This document shows, in pieces, positions 35,362-43,996 of a DNA stretch of 64,000 nt (its first letter is position 1; the number at the start of each line of letters is the position of its first letter). The stretch lies in assembly GCF_000981805.1 (NCBI RefSeq), contig NZ_CP011132.1, positions 5,394,001-5,458,000 on the forward strand. Reading direction: 5' to 3'. Made by a program: the position numbers and the translations under genes. Source of the stretch: Citrobacter amalonaticus Y19. GTDB lineage: Bacteria > Pseudomonadota > Gammaproteobacteria > Enterobacterales > Enterobacteriaceae. The notes under the pieces were generated by a model. The model had not been told where the DNA came from, searched no databases, and saw only the letters and a program-made list of their open reading frames with translations.

Positions 35362-35562
35362 GACCTTCTTGTGGTAAAGAATCCACTAGCCATGACACAT
35401 GATGGGAATAGTATTGATCGGCAAATTGAAGTCTGGCAAACAACGCCACAGTGTCCAGAAGATTGCTTACTGCTTGAGAGAAATTCTCAGGCTGTATGGA
35501 AGAAGCAGGTCAATGACGCCAGCGGTCAAAACAACCAAAAATCTACGGAGTCACAAAAGCAA

Positions 35563-35586
35563 AAACCCAGCCATAAGGCTGGGTTT
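35563..35586 (-). terminator. Native tRNA-Phe terminator left at the ICE boundary
   Basis: AAACCCAGCC / GGCTGGGTTT with a 4-nt loop. Read on the minus strand the second arm runs into TTTTT, ten bases beyond the tRNA 3' end. Confidence 0.8.
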
Positions 35587-35596
35587 CCTGAAGAAG

Positions 35597-35645
35597 TGGT
35601 GCCCGGACTCGGAATCGAACCAAGGACACGGGGATTTTCAATCCC
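35597..35645 (-). repeat. ICE attachment site: 3' fragment of tRNA-Phe (GAA)
   Basis: On the minus strand this is the last 49 nt of tRNA-Phe, from the anticodon arm through the T-arm and acceptor to CCA. Identity stops abruptly at 35645, within the anticodon stem, and the D-arm and 5' acceptor strand are absent. It is therefore not a functional tRNA gene but the att duplication made by integration at the tRNA 3' end. The chromosome lies to the left and the element to the right. Confidence 0.9.
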
Positions 35646-35723
35646 TGTGACAAAATGTTAAATTCCATAGAAGAATGATCGGTATTTGTTGAATCGCATC
35701 CTGATTAATTTTCAGGTGCTAAA

Positions 35724-36638
35724 ATGCATTTACAATCAATCGATTATCCAACGTTGGGTGTTAAGCCTCGTATTATACCTGTTGTTTCCACTAAGGGGGG
35801 CGAGGGTAAGTCTACTCAGTCAGCTAATCTTGCAGGATTTCTGGCCGATGCAGGTATCAAAACACTTCTGATTGATGGCGACCATGCTCAGCCAACGGCC
35901 AGCAGTATATTCCCGCTTGAATATGAAGCCCCTGGTGGTTTGTACGAACTGTTGATGCAGACAGTTGATCTCTCAAATCCCGATAATCTGATCTCCCGTA
36001 CGTCGATCAATAATCTGGACATTATCGTTTCCAACGATCCTCGTAATTTTCTCCCAACTGCAATGCTGAATGCGCCTGATGGGCGAGTTCGCCTCCGAAA
36101 TGCTCTTTCACATCCCCTTTTTAATTCATATGGCGTGATTATTGTCGATTCACAAGGCTCACGGTCAGTGATGTCTGAGTTAATTATCCTGGCCTCCACC
36201 GGAACCATGGTGGGTATTGCCAAACCGATTCTTCCTGATGTCAGGGAGTTCATGCGCGGAACAGTCGCGCTGATGGAAGAATTGCTGCCTTATTGTGCGT
36301 TTGGCATTCAGCTTCCAGTCACAAAATTGCTCATCAACTGTATGGAATACGACAATCTGTCTGTTGAGACCCTCGCTGAAGTCAAAGCGATCGTTGAAGA
36401 TAAACGCTACAGCGCCCATGCAGACAAAATTCATATCGACCTGCTGGAGACATGTATCTATGACCTGACTGTCTATGTTCTTGGGCATGTTAAGGGCGTA
36501 CCGGTACATCGTCTTGAAAAAAATACCCGACGTAAAAGCGACTCAGCGTTTACGTCAATGTATCAATTGGCTTGTGAACTTTTCCCAGAGTGGAAAACGA
36601 ATTTTGATGCGTTAGCTAATGCGGGGGGCGAGGAATGA
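35724..36638 (+). CDS. ICE ParA-family partition ATPase
   Basis: A 304-residue cytoplasmic P-loop ATPase of the ParA/MinD superfamily. The deviant Walker A is VVSTKGGEGKSTQSANLAGF (residues 20-39, with Glu where Val is usual), followed by LLIDGDHAQPTAS (Walker A'). VIIVDSQGSRSVMSELI corresponds to Walker B. In ICEs of this family the gene stabilises the excised circular form. It is the first ICE gene, 78 bp from the att site, with AGGTG as ribosome-binding site. It overlaps the next gene by 4 bp (ATGA). Confidence 0.9.
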   Translation: MHLQSIDYPTLGVKPRIIPVVSTKGGEGKSTQSANLAGFLADAGIKTLLIDGDHAQPTASSIFPLEYEAPGGLYELLMQTVDLSNPDNLISRTSINNLDIIVSNDPRNFLPTAMLNAPDGRVRLRNALSHPLFNSYGVIIVDSQGSRSVMSELIILASTGTMVGIAKPILPDVREFMRGTVALMEELLPYCAFGIQLPVTKLLINCMEYDNLSVETLAEVKAIVEDKRYSAHADKIHIDLLETCIYDLTVYVLGHVKGVPVHRLEKNTRRKSDSAFTSMYQLACELFPEWKTNFDALANAGGEE

Positions 36639-38002
36639 CCTCTAACAACCGCAGAAATGTTTCGGGGCTGTTTTCTCAGGATGCTGAGCAGAGCGTCATT
36701 GGTGGCCTGATGCTGGATAACGACTGCTGGGATGAAGTGGCGCTCCGTCTCGATACCGATGATTTTTATTTCAAGGTTCACCAGGTCATCTTTCATGAAA
36801 TGGCGCGTCTGGTTGCAGCAGGGCGTCCGATTGACCTGATCACACTTGCTGAGAGCATTGAAAACCGTGGTAAGGATGCGCTTGAGCAACTTGGCGGATT
36901 CGCCTATCTGGCCGAACTTTCAAAAAATACTCCAAGTGCGGCCAATATCGTCGCTTACTGTGACATTGTTGCCAGGTACAGCCAGGGGCGACAGTTGGTC
37001 GCCATTGGTGCTGAGATAACCGAAACTGTTAAGGCATCCGGTGCTGATATCGGGGCGGTGATGGAAACCGCAGAGCAAAAAATTACCCGGCTGGCAGAAC
37101 GTTCAGAACCACAGCAGGCCGTGACGCTGCTTGACGGCATGGAAAAACTCCTTACAGAGCTGGAACGTCGTTGCAATGTGCCCGATGGTATTACTGGTAC
37201 GCCTACGGGATTTGAAGATTTTGATGCCATGACCAGCGGGCTGCAGGCAGCTGATCTGATACTTATAGCAGCAAGGCCTTCAATGGGGAAAACTGCCTTT
37301 CTGATCAGCCTGATTTTGAATTCACTTCTGAAAAAAGCCGATACACATGCGCAGTTTTACAGCCTTGAGCAGCCCACCGAGCAGATCCTCATGCGTATGG
37401 TCGCTTCACTTGGCAGTGTAGATTTAACACATTTAAAAAATGGCCAGATGGATGATGAGGACTGGGCGCGTGTTTCAAACGCGTCTTCACTATTGATGGG
37501 TGACCTTAAAGACCGCCTCATCATAGATGACACTGGCTCATTGACCCCCGCCATGCTCAGAATTCGCGCCCGTCGTAACGCCCGCCGTTATGGTCACCCT
37601 TCAGTCATCGGTCTTGATTACCTGCAACTGATGCGTTGTCCGGATCAGGAGAACCGCACACAGGAAATTGCTGAAATCTCGCGGTCACTCAAAGCGCTGG
37701 CGAAAGAAATGGGTTGTCCGGTTGTTGCCCTTTCGCAGTTGAATCGTCAACTAGAGAGTCGTGCTGATAAACGGCCGAACAATGGCGATCTTCGTGATTC
37801 CGGTGCCCTGGAACAGGATGCTGATGTAATTGTCTTTATCTATCGTGATGAGGTCTATCACGAAAACACTGAAGACAAGGGGGGTGCTGAAATTATTGTC
37901 AGCAAACAGCGTCAGGGACCGATTGGTACGATCCGACTGCAATACGAAGGCCGTTATACGCGTTTTTCTGCTAACCCTGGTCATACCGGGAGGTTTGCAT
38001 GA
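36635..38002 (+). CDS. DnaB-type replicative helicase of the ICE
   Basis: A 455-residue hexameric helicase of the DnaB family. The N-terminal domain begins QDAEQSVIGGLMLDNDCWDEV. The RecA-like domain carries Walker A in AARPSMGKTAFLISL (about residue 213), Walker B in VIGLDYLQLM, and the arginine-finger/sensor region SKQRQGPIGTIRLQYEGRYT. It presumably supports autonomous replication of the excised ICE. It overlaps both neighbours by 4 bp, so parA-dnaB-parB is translationally coupled. Confidence 0.93.
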   Translation: MTSNNRRNVSGLFSQDAEQSVIGGLMLDNDCWDEVALRLDTDDFYFKVHQVIFHEMARLVAAGRPIDLITLAESIENRGKDALEQLGGFAYLAELSKNTPSAANIVAYCDIVARYSQGRQLVAIGAEITETVKASGADIGAVMETAEQKITRLAERSEPQQAVTLLDGMEKLLTELERRCNVPDGITGTPTGFEDFDAMTSGLQAADLILIAARPSMGKTAFLISLILNSLLKKADTHAQFYSLEQPTEQILMRMVASLGSVDLTHLKNGQMDDEDWARVSNASSLLMGDLKDRLIIDDTGSLTPAMLRIRARRNARRYGHPSVIGLDYLQLMRCPDQENRTQEIAEISRSLKALAKEMGCPVVALSQLNRQLESRADKRPNNGDLRDSGALEQDADVIVFIYRDEVYHENTEDKGGAEIIVSKQRQGPIGTIRLQYEGRYTRFSANPGHTGRFA

Positions 38003-39714
38003 GCAACGTCCGTAGTCTTAACCTTGGCGACGCCATGTTGCAGCGTGGAAAATCACCGGCTCAGGCTGCTGATAATAATACTCCCACCGTTACCCAGCCA
38101 GTAAACGAAATGGCAATGGTTCTTACCCTTGACCAGCTTCGCCCGAATCCGGATAACCCGCGCAAAGGACGCAATCCTCGTTTTGAGGAAATTAAAGCTT
38201 CCGTCCGTGCACGAGGATTGGATTCGATTCCAAAAGTGACCCGTGATCCGGATGGTGATGATGTTTATATCTTTAGTGACGGGGGAAATACCCGGTATCA
38301 GATACTCTGCGATCTCTGGCAGGAGACTGGTGATGAACGTTTTTATCGCGTTCACACGATCTTCAAACCCTGGCCTGGACGTCTAAAATGTCTGGTTGGT
38401 CACCTGGCTGAGAATGAGGTCAGGGGGGATCTTACCTATATAGAAAAGGCATTCGGTGTTCATAAAGCGCGTGTAATTTATGAAGAGCAACTGGGCCGGA
38501 GTGTTACCTTACGAGAACTTTCGGATCTGTTGGGTAAGGAAGGTTATCCTATTGATAACTCCAGCGTAAGCCGGATGGAAGATACGCTTAATTACCTGTA
38601 TCCACATATGCCCCAGTTGCTTGAGAGTGGCATGAGCCGTGGTCAGGCAACACCACTCCTGAGCCTTCGTTCTTCAGCTATGAAGGTCTGGAAATCTTTC
38701 AGCGGTGACGTAAACCCAGAATGTTCTCTTGATGATGTGTTTGGTGCAGTTTGCCGGTGTTTTGATGAACCTGAAAGCTATGCCCTTGATATTTTTAGGG
38801 ATGAGTTTATCGGTCAACTGGTTAAGGCTCTTCCCCATCCAAGCCTGAATTATGACCGCTGGTTAATTGAACTTGATCCTCGTGAGCAAAAACGCAGGGA
38901 ACAGTTTGGCGAGCCGCCTCCACTGCCAGCACCTACACCCGCGTCTGAACAGTCAGGTGGTCGGGAACGCACAACACCACCAGTTACGACTCTGCCAGCA
39001 GATACTTCATCCCAGCCCCCTGTTACTGGTCTGCGTAGCGGTACGCTGACTACTCCAGGGCGTCCGGAAGCTGTACCAGAACTTCAGGACAATACTGCAC
39101 TTCCCGGCGGTATGTCTGTTGGAAGTGAGCCGCGTCGTGAAGTTCAGAATGACCTGTTTGGCGGAAATCCTGTGATTACCGGTCAGACAGAGAATCCTGA
39201 TAACGATGGAGAGTGGCAATTTAAGTCAGATGTTAATGCCAACGCGCTCGTTTCTGCTTTTGGCGAACAGGATGAAACTTCCACACCTTCAGTTAGCTCA
39301 GTGGCCTTCGCCGCAACCGGGTTGGAACCGGTCAATGATATCTGGCACATCTCCGCATTACAGGACGACATCGAGCACCTGCAGGATATGGCTTATCGGC
39401 TTACTTTCGAAATTGCCGAAGCGATGGGCTGCGCGGACTGTGTTCGGGAGGATAAAGACCATCATTCAGCTGGTTTCTCCATTTCAGAGAACGCCAGCGA
39501 GTTTACTCTTTTCCTCGCCGGGCTATCAGGTTCACTGCCTAACAAACAGTTCAATATGTTCATGTTCTGCCTGAATTTTTTTGGCTCTCAGGAACCTGCA
39601 GATACTGCCGTTTTCGATGATGTCACTGTTGTAAAAACAATGCGCCTTATCCGCGTTATACGGCGTCTGCGTGAGCTGCAGCGTCTGGCTGTGAAGGGAG
39701 GGGAAAATGTCTGA
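37999..39714 (+). CDS. ICE ParB-family partition protein
   Basis: A 571-residue protein of the PFGI-1-type ICE ParB family. The ParB nuclease-like region shows LRPNPDNPRKGRNPRFEEIKASVRARG, then IFSDGGNTRYQILCDL, which stands in place of the usual GERR box. A helix-turn-helix region, SVTLRELSDLLGKEGYPID, follows. A Pro/Thr-rich linker (about residues 305-400) joins an acidic C-terminal domain. Its partner is the upstream ParA. It overlaps the next gene by 8 bp. Confidence 0.88.
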   Translation: MSNVRSLNLGDAMLQRGKSPAQAADNNTPTVTQPVNEMAMVLTLDQLRPNPDNPRKGRNPRFEEIKASVRARGLDSIPKVTRDPDGDDVYIFSDGGNTRYQILCDLWQETGDERFYRVHTIFKPWPGRLKCLVGHLAENEVRGDLTYIEKAFGVHKARVIYEEQLGRSVTLRELSDLLGKEGYPIDNSSVSRMEDTLNYLYPHMPQLLESGMSRGQATPLLSLRSSAMKVWKSFSGDVNPECSLDDVFGAVCRCFDEPESYALDIFRDEFIGQLVKALPHPSLNYDRWLIELDPREQKRREQFGEPPPLPAPTPASEQSGGRERTTPPVTTLPADTSSQPPVTGLRSGTLTTPGRPEAVPELQDNTALPGGMSVGSEPRREVQNDLFGGNPVITGQTENPDNDGEWQFKSDVNANALVSAFGEQDETSTPSVSSVAFAATGLEPVNDIWHISALQDDIEHLQDMAYRLTFEIAEAMGCADCVREDKDHHSAGFSISENASEFTLFLAGLSGSLPNKQFNMFMFCLNFFGSQEPADTAVFDDVTVVKTMRLIRVIRRLRELQRLAVKGGENV

Positions 39715-39961
39715 GGACCTGAATGATGAAATGGCTCAGGCCAGTACCGCTATTTTCACCCAGCGCGGCATCGATGCTATCAGGGCAAAAGTGCACTCGT
39801 TACGCCCGTCAAAAGAAATTTGTGAGTGCTGCGGCGCGGACATTCCCGCTGCCCGTCAGTTGGCAGTGCCGGGCGTAGAGTTGTGTGCTGCTTGTCAGGA
39901 TGTGAAGGAGAAGCAGGATGTTCACCGTGCTGCCGGCTGCAGGGGGCTACACCATGTCTGA
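39707..39961 (+). CDS. TraR/DksA-family C4 zinc-finger protein
   Basis: A small 84-residue protein with a coiled helical start and the zinc finger CECCGADIPAARQLAVPGVE followed by CAAC, the arrangement of TraR/DksA proteins that bind the RNA polymerase secondary channel. It may redirect host transcription during transfer. It overlaps parB at the start and the DUF2786 gene at the end. Confidence 0.75.
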   Translation: MSEDLNDEMAQASTAIFTQRGIDAIRAKVHSLRPSKEICECCGADIPAARQLAVPGVELCAACQDVKEKQDVHRAAGCRGLHHV

Positions 39962-40697
39962 AACTACAAAAGTGATTGCACGTATCCGGCGACTGATGGC
40001 GCTGGGTACCCGGAACAGTAATCCACACGAGGCGGCCCGTGCAGTGGCTCTGGCTCAACGGCTGATGCAGCGTCATGGCCTGACCCCTGACATGCTTTCT
40101 CTTCATGATATCCAGGAATCCGTCTGTCAGAACCTGACCAGTAATGCAGAAAAAGTGCCAGCCTGGCTAAGTTCACTCGCAACAGTGGTATGCATGGCCA
40201 CGGGCTGCCGTTGCTGGTTTGGCTGGCATATTCACACTAGTTGCAGTGGTGTAAAAAGCGTTCGCCGATCTCTGCACTTTTATGGTTTCAGCGGGAGAGC
40301 CGAAGTTGCGCTCTATATCTATACCGTTTTACAGCGGCAACTTCGTGCAGACACTGACGGTCAGATTGCCGGATACCGGAAGCGCCGTATTCTTAAGAAC
40401 ACGCTTCGTCGCAGAGCCGATCAGTTTCGTGAAGGGTGGGTATCTGGCGTCTGGCAGGTACTGCAGTCATTCGCGCCTTCAGAATGTGAGAATTCCATGC
40501 TTCAGCGCTGGCTTGCCCAGCGTCACACCGGCGACACCCTGGGGACTGTAAACGTCAGGGTGGCCGGTAAATGCCGTGGCGACAGAGCAGCACGCGTAGC
40601 GGGCTGGCTCGCGGGGCGGGATACCGAAGTTCATCAAGGCCTGACTGGTGCGCAGGCTCAACAGCAGATTACGGCGGGAGGCTGTACACATGAGTAA
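39954..40697 (+). CDS. DUF2786 domain protein
   Basis: A 247-residue cytoplasmic protein. The first ~45 residues (VIARIRRLMALGTRNSNPHE and QRLMQRHGLTPDML) are the DUF2786 domain often found in mobile elements. The rest is basic, with Trp/Cys-rich VVCMATGCRCWFGWHIH. The function is unknown. The start is uncertain: ATG at 39954 (after AGGGGG) starts at the domain; an in-frame ATG at 39918 also has a good ribosome-binding site and adds 12 residues. Confidence 0.72.
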   Translation: MSETTKVIARIRRLMALGTRNSNPHEAARAVALAQRLMQRHGLTPDMLSLHDIQESVCQNLTSNAEKVPAWLSSLATVVCMATGCRCWFGWHIHTSCSGVKSVRRSLHFYGFSGRAEVALYIYTVLQRQLRADTDGQIAGYRKRRILKNTLRRRADQFREGWVSGVWQVLQSFAPSECENSMLQRWLAQRHTGDTLGTVNVRVAGKCRGDRAARVAGWLAGRDTEVHQGLTGAQAQQQITAGGCTHE

Positions 40698-40785
40698 CAT
40701 TATTTTATGGAGTGCCTGCCTGTCGGGCTGGCTTTTTGATGTTCTGCTTGTTGCCGATCAGATGATATCAGGAGGGGCCCTATGA
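40690..40785 (+). CDS. Possible 31-residue membrane microprotein
   Basis: A short frame, MSNIILWSACLSGWLFDVLL and so on, with one hydrophobic helix. Its ATG overlaps the stop region of the DUF2786 gene by 8 bp, and its stop overlaps the next ATG (ATGA). The double overlap suggests a real coupled gene, but length and lack of homology recall make it tentative. Confidence 0.4.
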   Translation: MSNIILWSACLSGWLFDVLLVADQMISGGAL

Positions 40786-41378
40786 GCCAGCACAACCTTT
40801 CACAGGCCACCACGGCCATCCTTTCATCACTGCTGATGGATGTTAAAAACGGCAATATTCGCCGCTGTGAGTCGCTGGGAATGTCACTCGAGGAGATACG
40901 CGCACTGAGTCAGTTGAGCCTTGATGAGCTGCATTATTTGAGCCAGTCACACGTTTCTGTGCTTGATGTTAGCCTGAATCACGAAAATTTTTGGCTGATG
41001 CTCAACCAGGCACGTAATGAGCAGAAACGAATGCTGATGATAGACCGGGCGCTTGAGCTTGGCGGTTCAATGGAACTGATTGATAAATACTTCGGCCTGT
41101 CTCCATCAGAGGTTAGCGCACGGCGTCGTCTGATGGGGATAGAGTCTCGCCAGGGCCGCACACAGTCTCTGACGGAGCCACAGGATTCGGCACTATGGAT
41201 CGAGTGGAAGGCTGCCGGGCTATCATCCCCGGACTCTCATCAGGCTCTGGAAGCGATGATGCTTGCCGCTGAGCAGCATGGCCTGTCACTGACCGCAGTC
41301 TGGAGCAGGGTCTGCCAGTGGTGCCGGGAGACAACTCCATCCCGCAAGAGTGAATCACAACAGCGCAAGGAAGCATGA
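40782..41378 (+). CDS. DUF2857-family ICE protein
   Basis: A 198-residue, mostly helical protein; LSLDELHYLSQSHVSVLDVSLN and YFGLSPSEVSARRRLMGI are characteristic of the DUF2857 family encoded by SPI-7-type ICEs. It contains a helix-turn-helix-like stretch around LIDKYFGLSPSEVSARRR, suggesting DNA binding. It overlaps the next gene by 4 bp; a strong AGGAGGGG lies just upstream. Confidence 0.75.
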   Translation: MSQHNLSQATTAILSSLLMDVKNGNIRRCESLGMSLEEIRALSQLSLDELHYLSQSHVSVLDVSLNHENFWLMLNQARNEQKRMLMIDRALELGGSMELIDKYFGLSPSEVSARRRLMGIESRQGRTQSLTEPQDSALWIEWKAAGLSSPDSHQALEAMMLAAEQHGLSLTAVWSRVCQWCRETTPSRKSESQQRKEA

Positions 41379-41608
41379 TGCAGATGACCGACTTTTCTTC
41401 ACGTCAGTACGTTTCCCCCTCGGTTCGTCGCAGGGCGCAACGGCTGTTCAGCGCAGTGTGCTGCGGTGAGAAGGTGTTCCGTCGGTTGACGATGAACGGC
41501 TATCTCAAGATAGATGTTGGGCCGTTCTGGCGCATCCTCAGTAAGGATGGAGGTAAACACTGGTGGCTTATGGATCATGAGACCTATAACCGTGAAATAC
41601 GGCGGTAA
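41375..41608 (+). CDS. Small ParE-like (RelE-fold) ICE protein
   Basis: A 77-residue basic protein. The tail GPFWRILSKDGGKHWWLMDH resembles the C-terminal strand pattern of small ParE-like toxin domains that are annotated in ICEs next to DUF2857 genes. No separate antitoxin gene is evident; the DUF2857 protein upstream would be the candidate. The function is inference. It is coupled by ATGA overlap to the upstream gene. Confidence 0.5.
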   Translation: MMQMTDFSSRQYVSPSVRRRAQRLFSAVCCGEKVFRRLTMNGYLKIDVGPFWRILSKDGGKHWWLMDHETYNREIRR

Positions 41609-41686
41609 CGGAATGCCGCTGCTGACCGTACAGTGCCGGGTTTGTCCCGGCATTGTGCTGTCTCAGGTTGAAGAGGAGAGCAGAAA

Positions 41687-42919
41687 ATGACCATTCCGGC
41701 AGACAGCATAGTTGCTCATACACTGTCCAGGATGCAGCGTAGTCTCGAACGGCGTACAGACACTGGTGATGTCGGTCAGGAGCGCAGCGGGCTTCTTTTT
41801 ATGGGAAATGTACATGATGCGTTTCCCCGACAGCTGTTTCTGGATACCCGTCTTTCGCCACTGGATAAAACCGCCTGGGTGATGATCCGGTTGTATGCAC
41901 AGCAGAATGAAGGTGCTGTTTTCCCGACTTATGATGAGCTCCAGGTTCAACTGGCGTCGGCACATTCAGAGAAGGCCTCCAGAGATACGGTCAGCCGCGT
42001 TCTGCTGATGCTGCGTCTTACAGGCTGGCTCAGCCTGTGTAAGCGTGTTCGCGACGACCATGGTCGTGTGCGGGGCAATATCTATGCACAGCATGATGAG
42101 CCGCTGGGCTACCGTGATGCTGAGACTTTTGATCCGGGCTGGCTGACCCTTGTTGAAGAGAGTTGCCTGAGCAGGAATAAAGCCGTCCGTATGACGGCGC
42201 TGGCTGTAGTCAATGACATCCTTCATGATCCGGGAATGCGCCACCGTCACAGCCGCTTGGCCATTATTGAGAGCCGGCTAAGTGCACCTGCCACACCAGA
42301 ACAAATGGCTCGTCAGCGACAGGCTGTGCAACCGAGTCCGAAATCAGGACTCAGTAAAAAACGCATAAAAAACAGCCCGAATTCACTGAGTCCGGAAAAC
42401 GGACTCAGTTCCCTTAAACCTGATAATTCACAGAATCCGGAAAATGGACTCAGTAAAAAATCAAGGACTTACGCCGGAGTCCGAAATTCGGACTGTAACG
42501 TACGTTCTTTCACACACAGTGTGAATAAAAAAACGTACGTACCGTGTGGTGAGCAATTCCTGCCAGATGATTTTCTGAACGCTCTGAACAGTGAAGACAG
42601 GCAGATGCTGAGTACGCAGATGGCTTCGCTTCCGGAGACAATGGCAAAGGCCCTTGCTGACATGCTGCGTGAGCAACAGGCCCTTGGAAGGCTCAACAAT
42701 CCGGTGGGCTGGATGTTCTCTATGCTTCGCAGGGCGCGAAGTGGTGAGCTGAAAATTTCAGAGGATACGGCGACTGCCAGTTCTGGTGGAACAATTTCCC
42801 ACCCGGTTGAATCACGTACTGTACCCACAGCCAACGTCCCTGTTCAACCTGCGAAACGCCCGTCTCAGGGGCAGGTAAGGGCTATGATTGCGGCTATTCG
42901 GCAACAGGTCCAGAAATGA
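41687..42919 (+). CDS. STY4528-family ICE replication protein
   Basis: A 410-residue protein with LFLDTRLSPLDKTAWVMIRL followed by a winged-helix-like segment (FPTYDELQVQLASAHSEKAS / SRDTVSRVLLMLRLTGWLSL), the arrangement of STY4528-family pathogenicity-island replication proteins. The middle (about residues 210-275) is low-complexity with repeated NGLS motifs (PENGLSSLKPDN ... PENGLSKKSRT). It is followed directly by three hairpin repeats that could be its binding region. Confidence 0.78.
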   Translation: MTIPADSIVAHTLSRMQRSLERRTDTGDVGQERSGLLFMGNVHDAFPRQLFLDTRLSPLDKTAWVMIRLYAQQNEGAVFPTYDELQVQLASAHSEKASRDTVSRVLLMLRLTGWLSLCKRVRDDHGRVRGNIYAQHDEPLGYRDAETFDPGWLTLVEESCLSRNKAVRMTALAVVNDILHDPGMRHRHSRLAIIESRLSAPATPEQMARQRQAVQPSPKSGLSKKRIKNSPNSLSPENGLSSLKPDNSQNPENGLSKKSRTYAGVRNSDCNVRSFTHSVNKKTYVPCGEQFLPDDFLNALNSEDRQMLSTQMASLPETMAKALADMLREQQALGRLNNPVGWMFSMLRRARSGELKISEDTATASSGGTISHPVESRTVPTANVPVQPAKRPSQGQVRAMIAAIRQQVQK

Positions 42920-42943
42920 TTATGGCATCAAAAATCTGTTTTT

Positions 42944-43150
42944 GATTAAAAAGTGAGCTTGCTGCGGGGCGCAGCAAGTACAAAAAATGAGCAGAACTAC
43001 TGGGCGCAATAGTGGTTAAAAAATGACCTTGTTGCGGGGCGCAACAAGTACAAAAAAGAATCAGGTTTCGATGTGTTGTGGTTGGGGTCTTGCGGGAAAG
43101 TATTGCTGTTGGTTAAAAAACGAGCTTGCTGCGGGGCGCAGCAAGTACAA
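42944..43150. repeat. Three-copy hairpin repeat with compensatory change
   Basis: Units at 42944-42985, 43014-43056 and 43111-43150 share GRTTAAAAA before and AGTACAAA after a perfect 9-bp stem with a GGG loop. Stems: CTTGCTGCG/CGCAGCAAG at 42958-42978 and 43125-43145; CTTGTTGCG/CGCAACAAG at 43028-43048, where both strands changed together. They may be protein-binding iterons, an origin, or structured RNA. The short frame overlapping the third copy is not gene-like. Confidence 0.8.
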
Positions 43151-43260
43151 ATTTTAACCAACTTACAATTTCGTTCTTGGAATTATGAGTTTCGCGTTGT
43201 TGGAGATACCGGTGTTTCAGGACTATGCCTGCTCATCTTAACTGAGCACAGGTGACAACG

Positions 43261-43983
43261 ATGGCAGAAAAAAATGAGAAAAGAACTGGTGCGCTGCAGT
43301 CTGAAATGACGATCGCACTGCATACGAATTACGCAATCGGGCTATGGCAGGGGCGTCAGCCTGAAAAACAGGACGGTGAAAAGCCTGCAAGGCATGGAAT
43401 TATCGGTATGCCTCAGTTTTTCCACCGTGCGACTCTGATTAACCAGGATTCCCTGCGAAATAATCCATGGGCTGATGTTGCTATGTTTAACCTGGAAGAA
43501 AAGATCAAGGTTGCATCAGATTCTATGACTGCTTTGATACAGCAACTTGATGCTGAGATGTCAATGTTGCCGCCTGGTATTACATTGACAGAAGTTGCAT
43601 CTGTTGAGCCACTCGATATCCAGGTATTTACACGAACCCCTCTGGGTTACAGGTGTGTGTTTCTGTTAGTAGGATTCGATCAGTTTGCGAAAAAGGCACT
43701 ACAAGCATCGCATTATGGATTAATTACACGTTCTCGCCGTGATCATCATCTTAGCGAAGGTGGCAGATTAATTCGTCAGATCTATGGCTCTGTTTTATCT
43801 TATCGCCGTATTGATGCTACCCGGTTTGATGCTGTGGAAAACAACGAAACATGGAAACAAGCATGCGAGGTGGCGGGAGAGCCAGATTTGTCTGTTCTTC
43901 TTGGTGAAAAGCGCTCAGCTTTCTCACCGCCGGTTAATGAATCGAGCGTAAACCTGCTTCGTATGCGATATCGGGCTGCCTGA
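43261..43983 (+). CDS. PFL_4669-family ICE protein
   Basis: A 240-residue protein of the TIGR03761 (PFL_4669) family, conserved in SPI-7/PAPI-type ICEs. Recognisable stretches are GALQSEMTIALHTNYAIGLW, IIGMPQFFHRATLI and GYRCVFLLVGFDQFAKKALQ. Its role is unknown. ATG 43261 is preferred because AGGTG lies 6 bp upstream; an in-frame GTG at 43252 would add three residues. It is 13 bp upstream of topB. Confidence 0.85.
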   Translation: MAEKNEKRTGALQSEMTIALHTNYAIGLWQGRQPEKQDGEKPARHGIIGMPQFFHRATLINQDSLRNNPWADVAMFNLEEKIKVASDSMTALIQQLDAEMSMLPPGITLTEVASVEPLDIQVFTRTPLGYRCVFLLVGFDQFAKKALQASHYGLITRSRRDHHLSEGGRLIRQIYGSVLSYRRIDATRFDAVENNETWKQACEVAGEPDLSVLLGEKRSAFSPPVNESSVNLLRMRYRAA

Positions 43984-43996
43984 CCGGGGAACCACC

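Noticed and set aside
35597..35645. A tRNA-Phe gene
   Set aside because: Only the 3' half is present; the D-arm and 5' acceptor strand are missing, so it is an attachment-site remnant.
43073..43255. A 60-codon frame before the PFL_4669 gene
   Set aside because: It runs through the third hairpin repeat, has no ribosome-binding site and shows no protein character.
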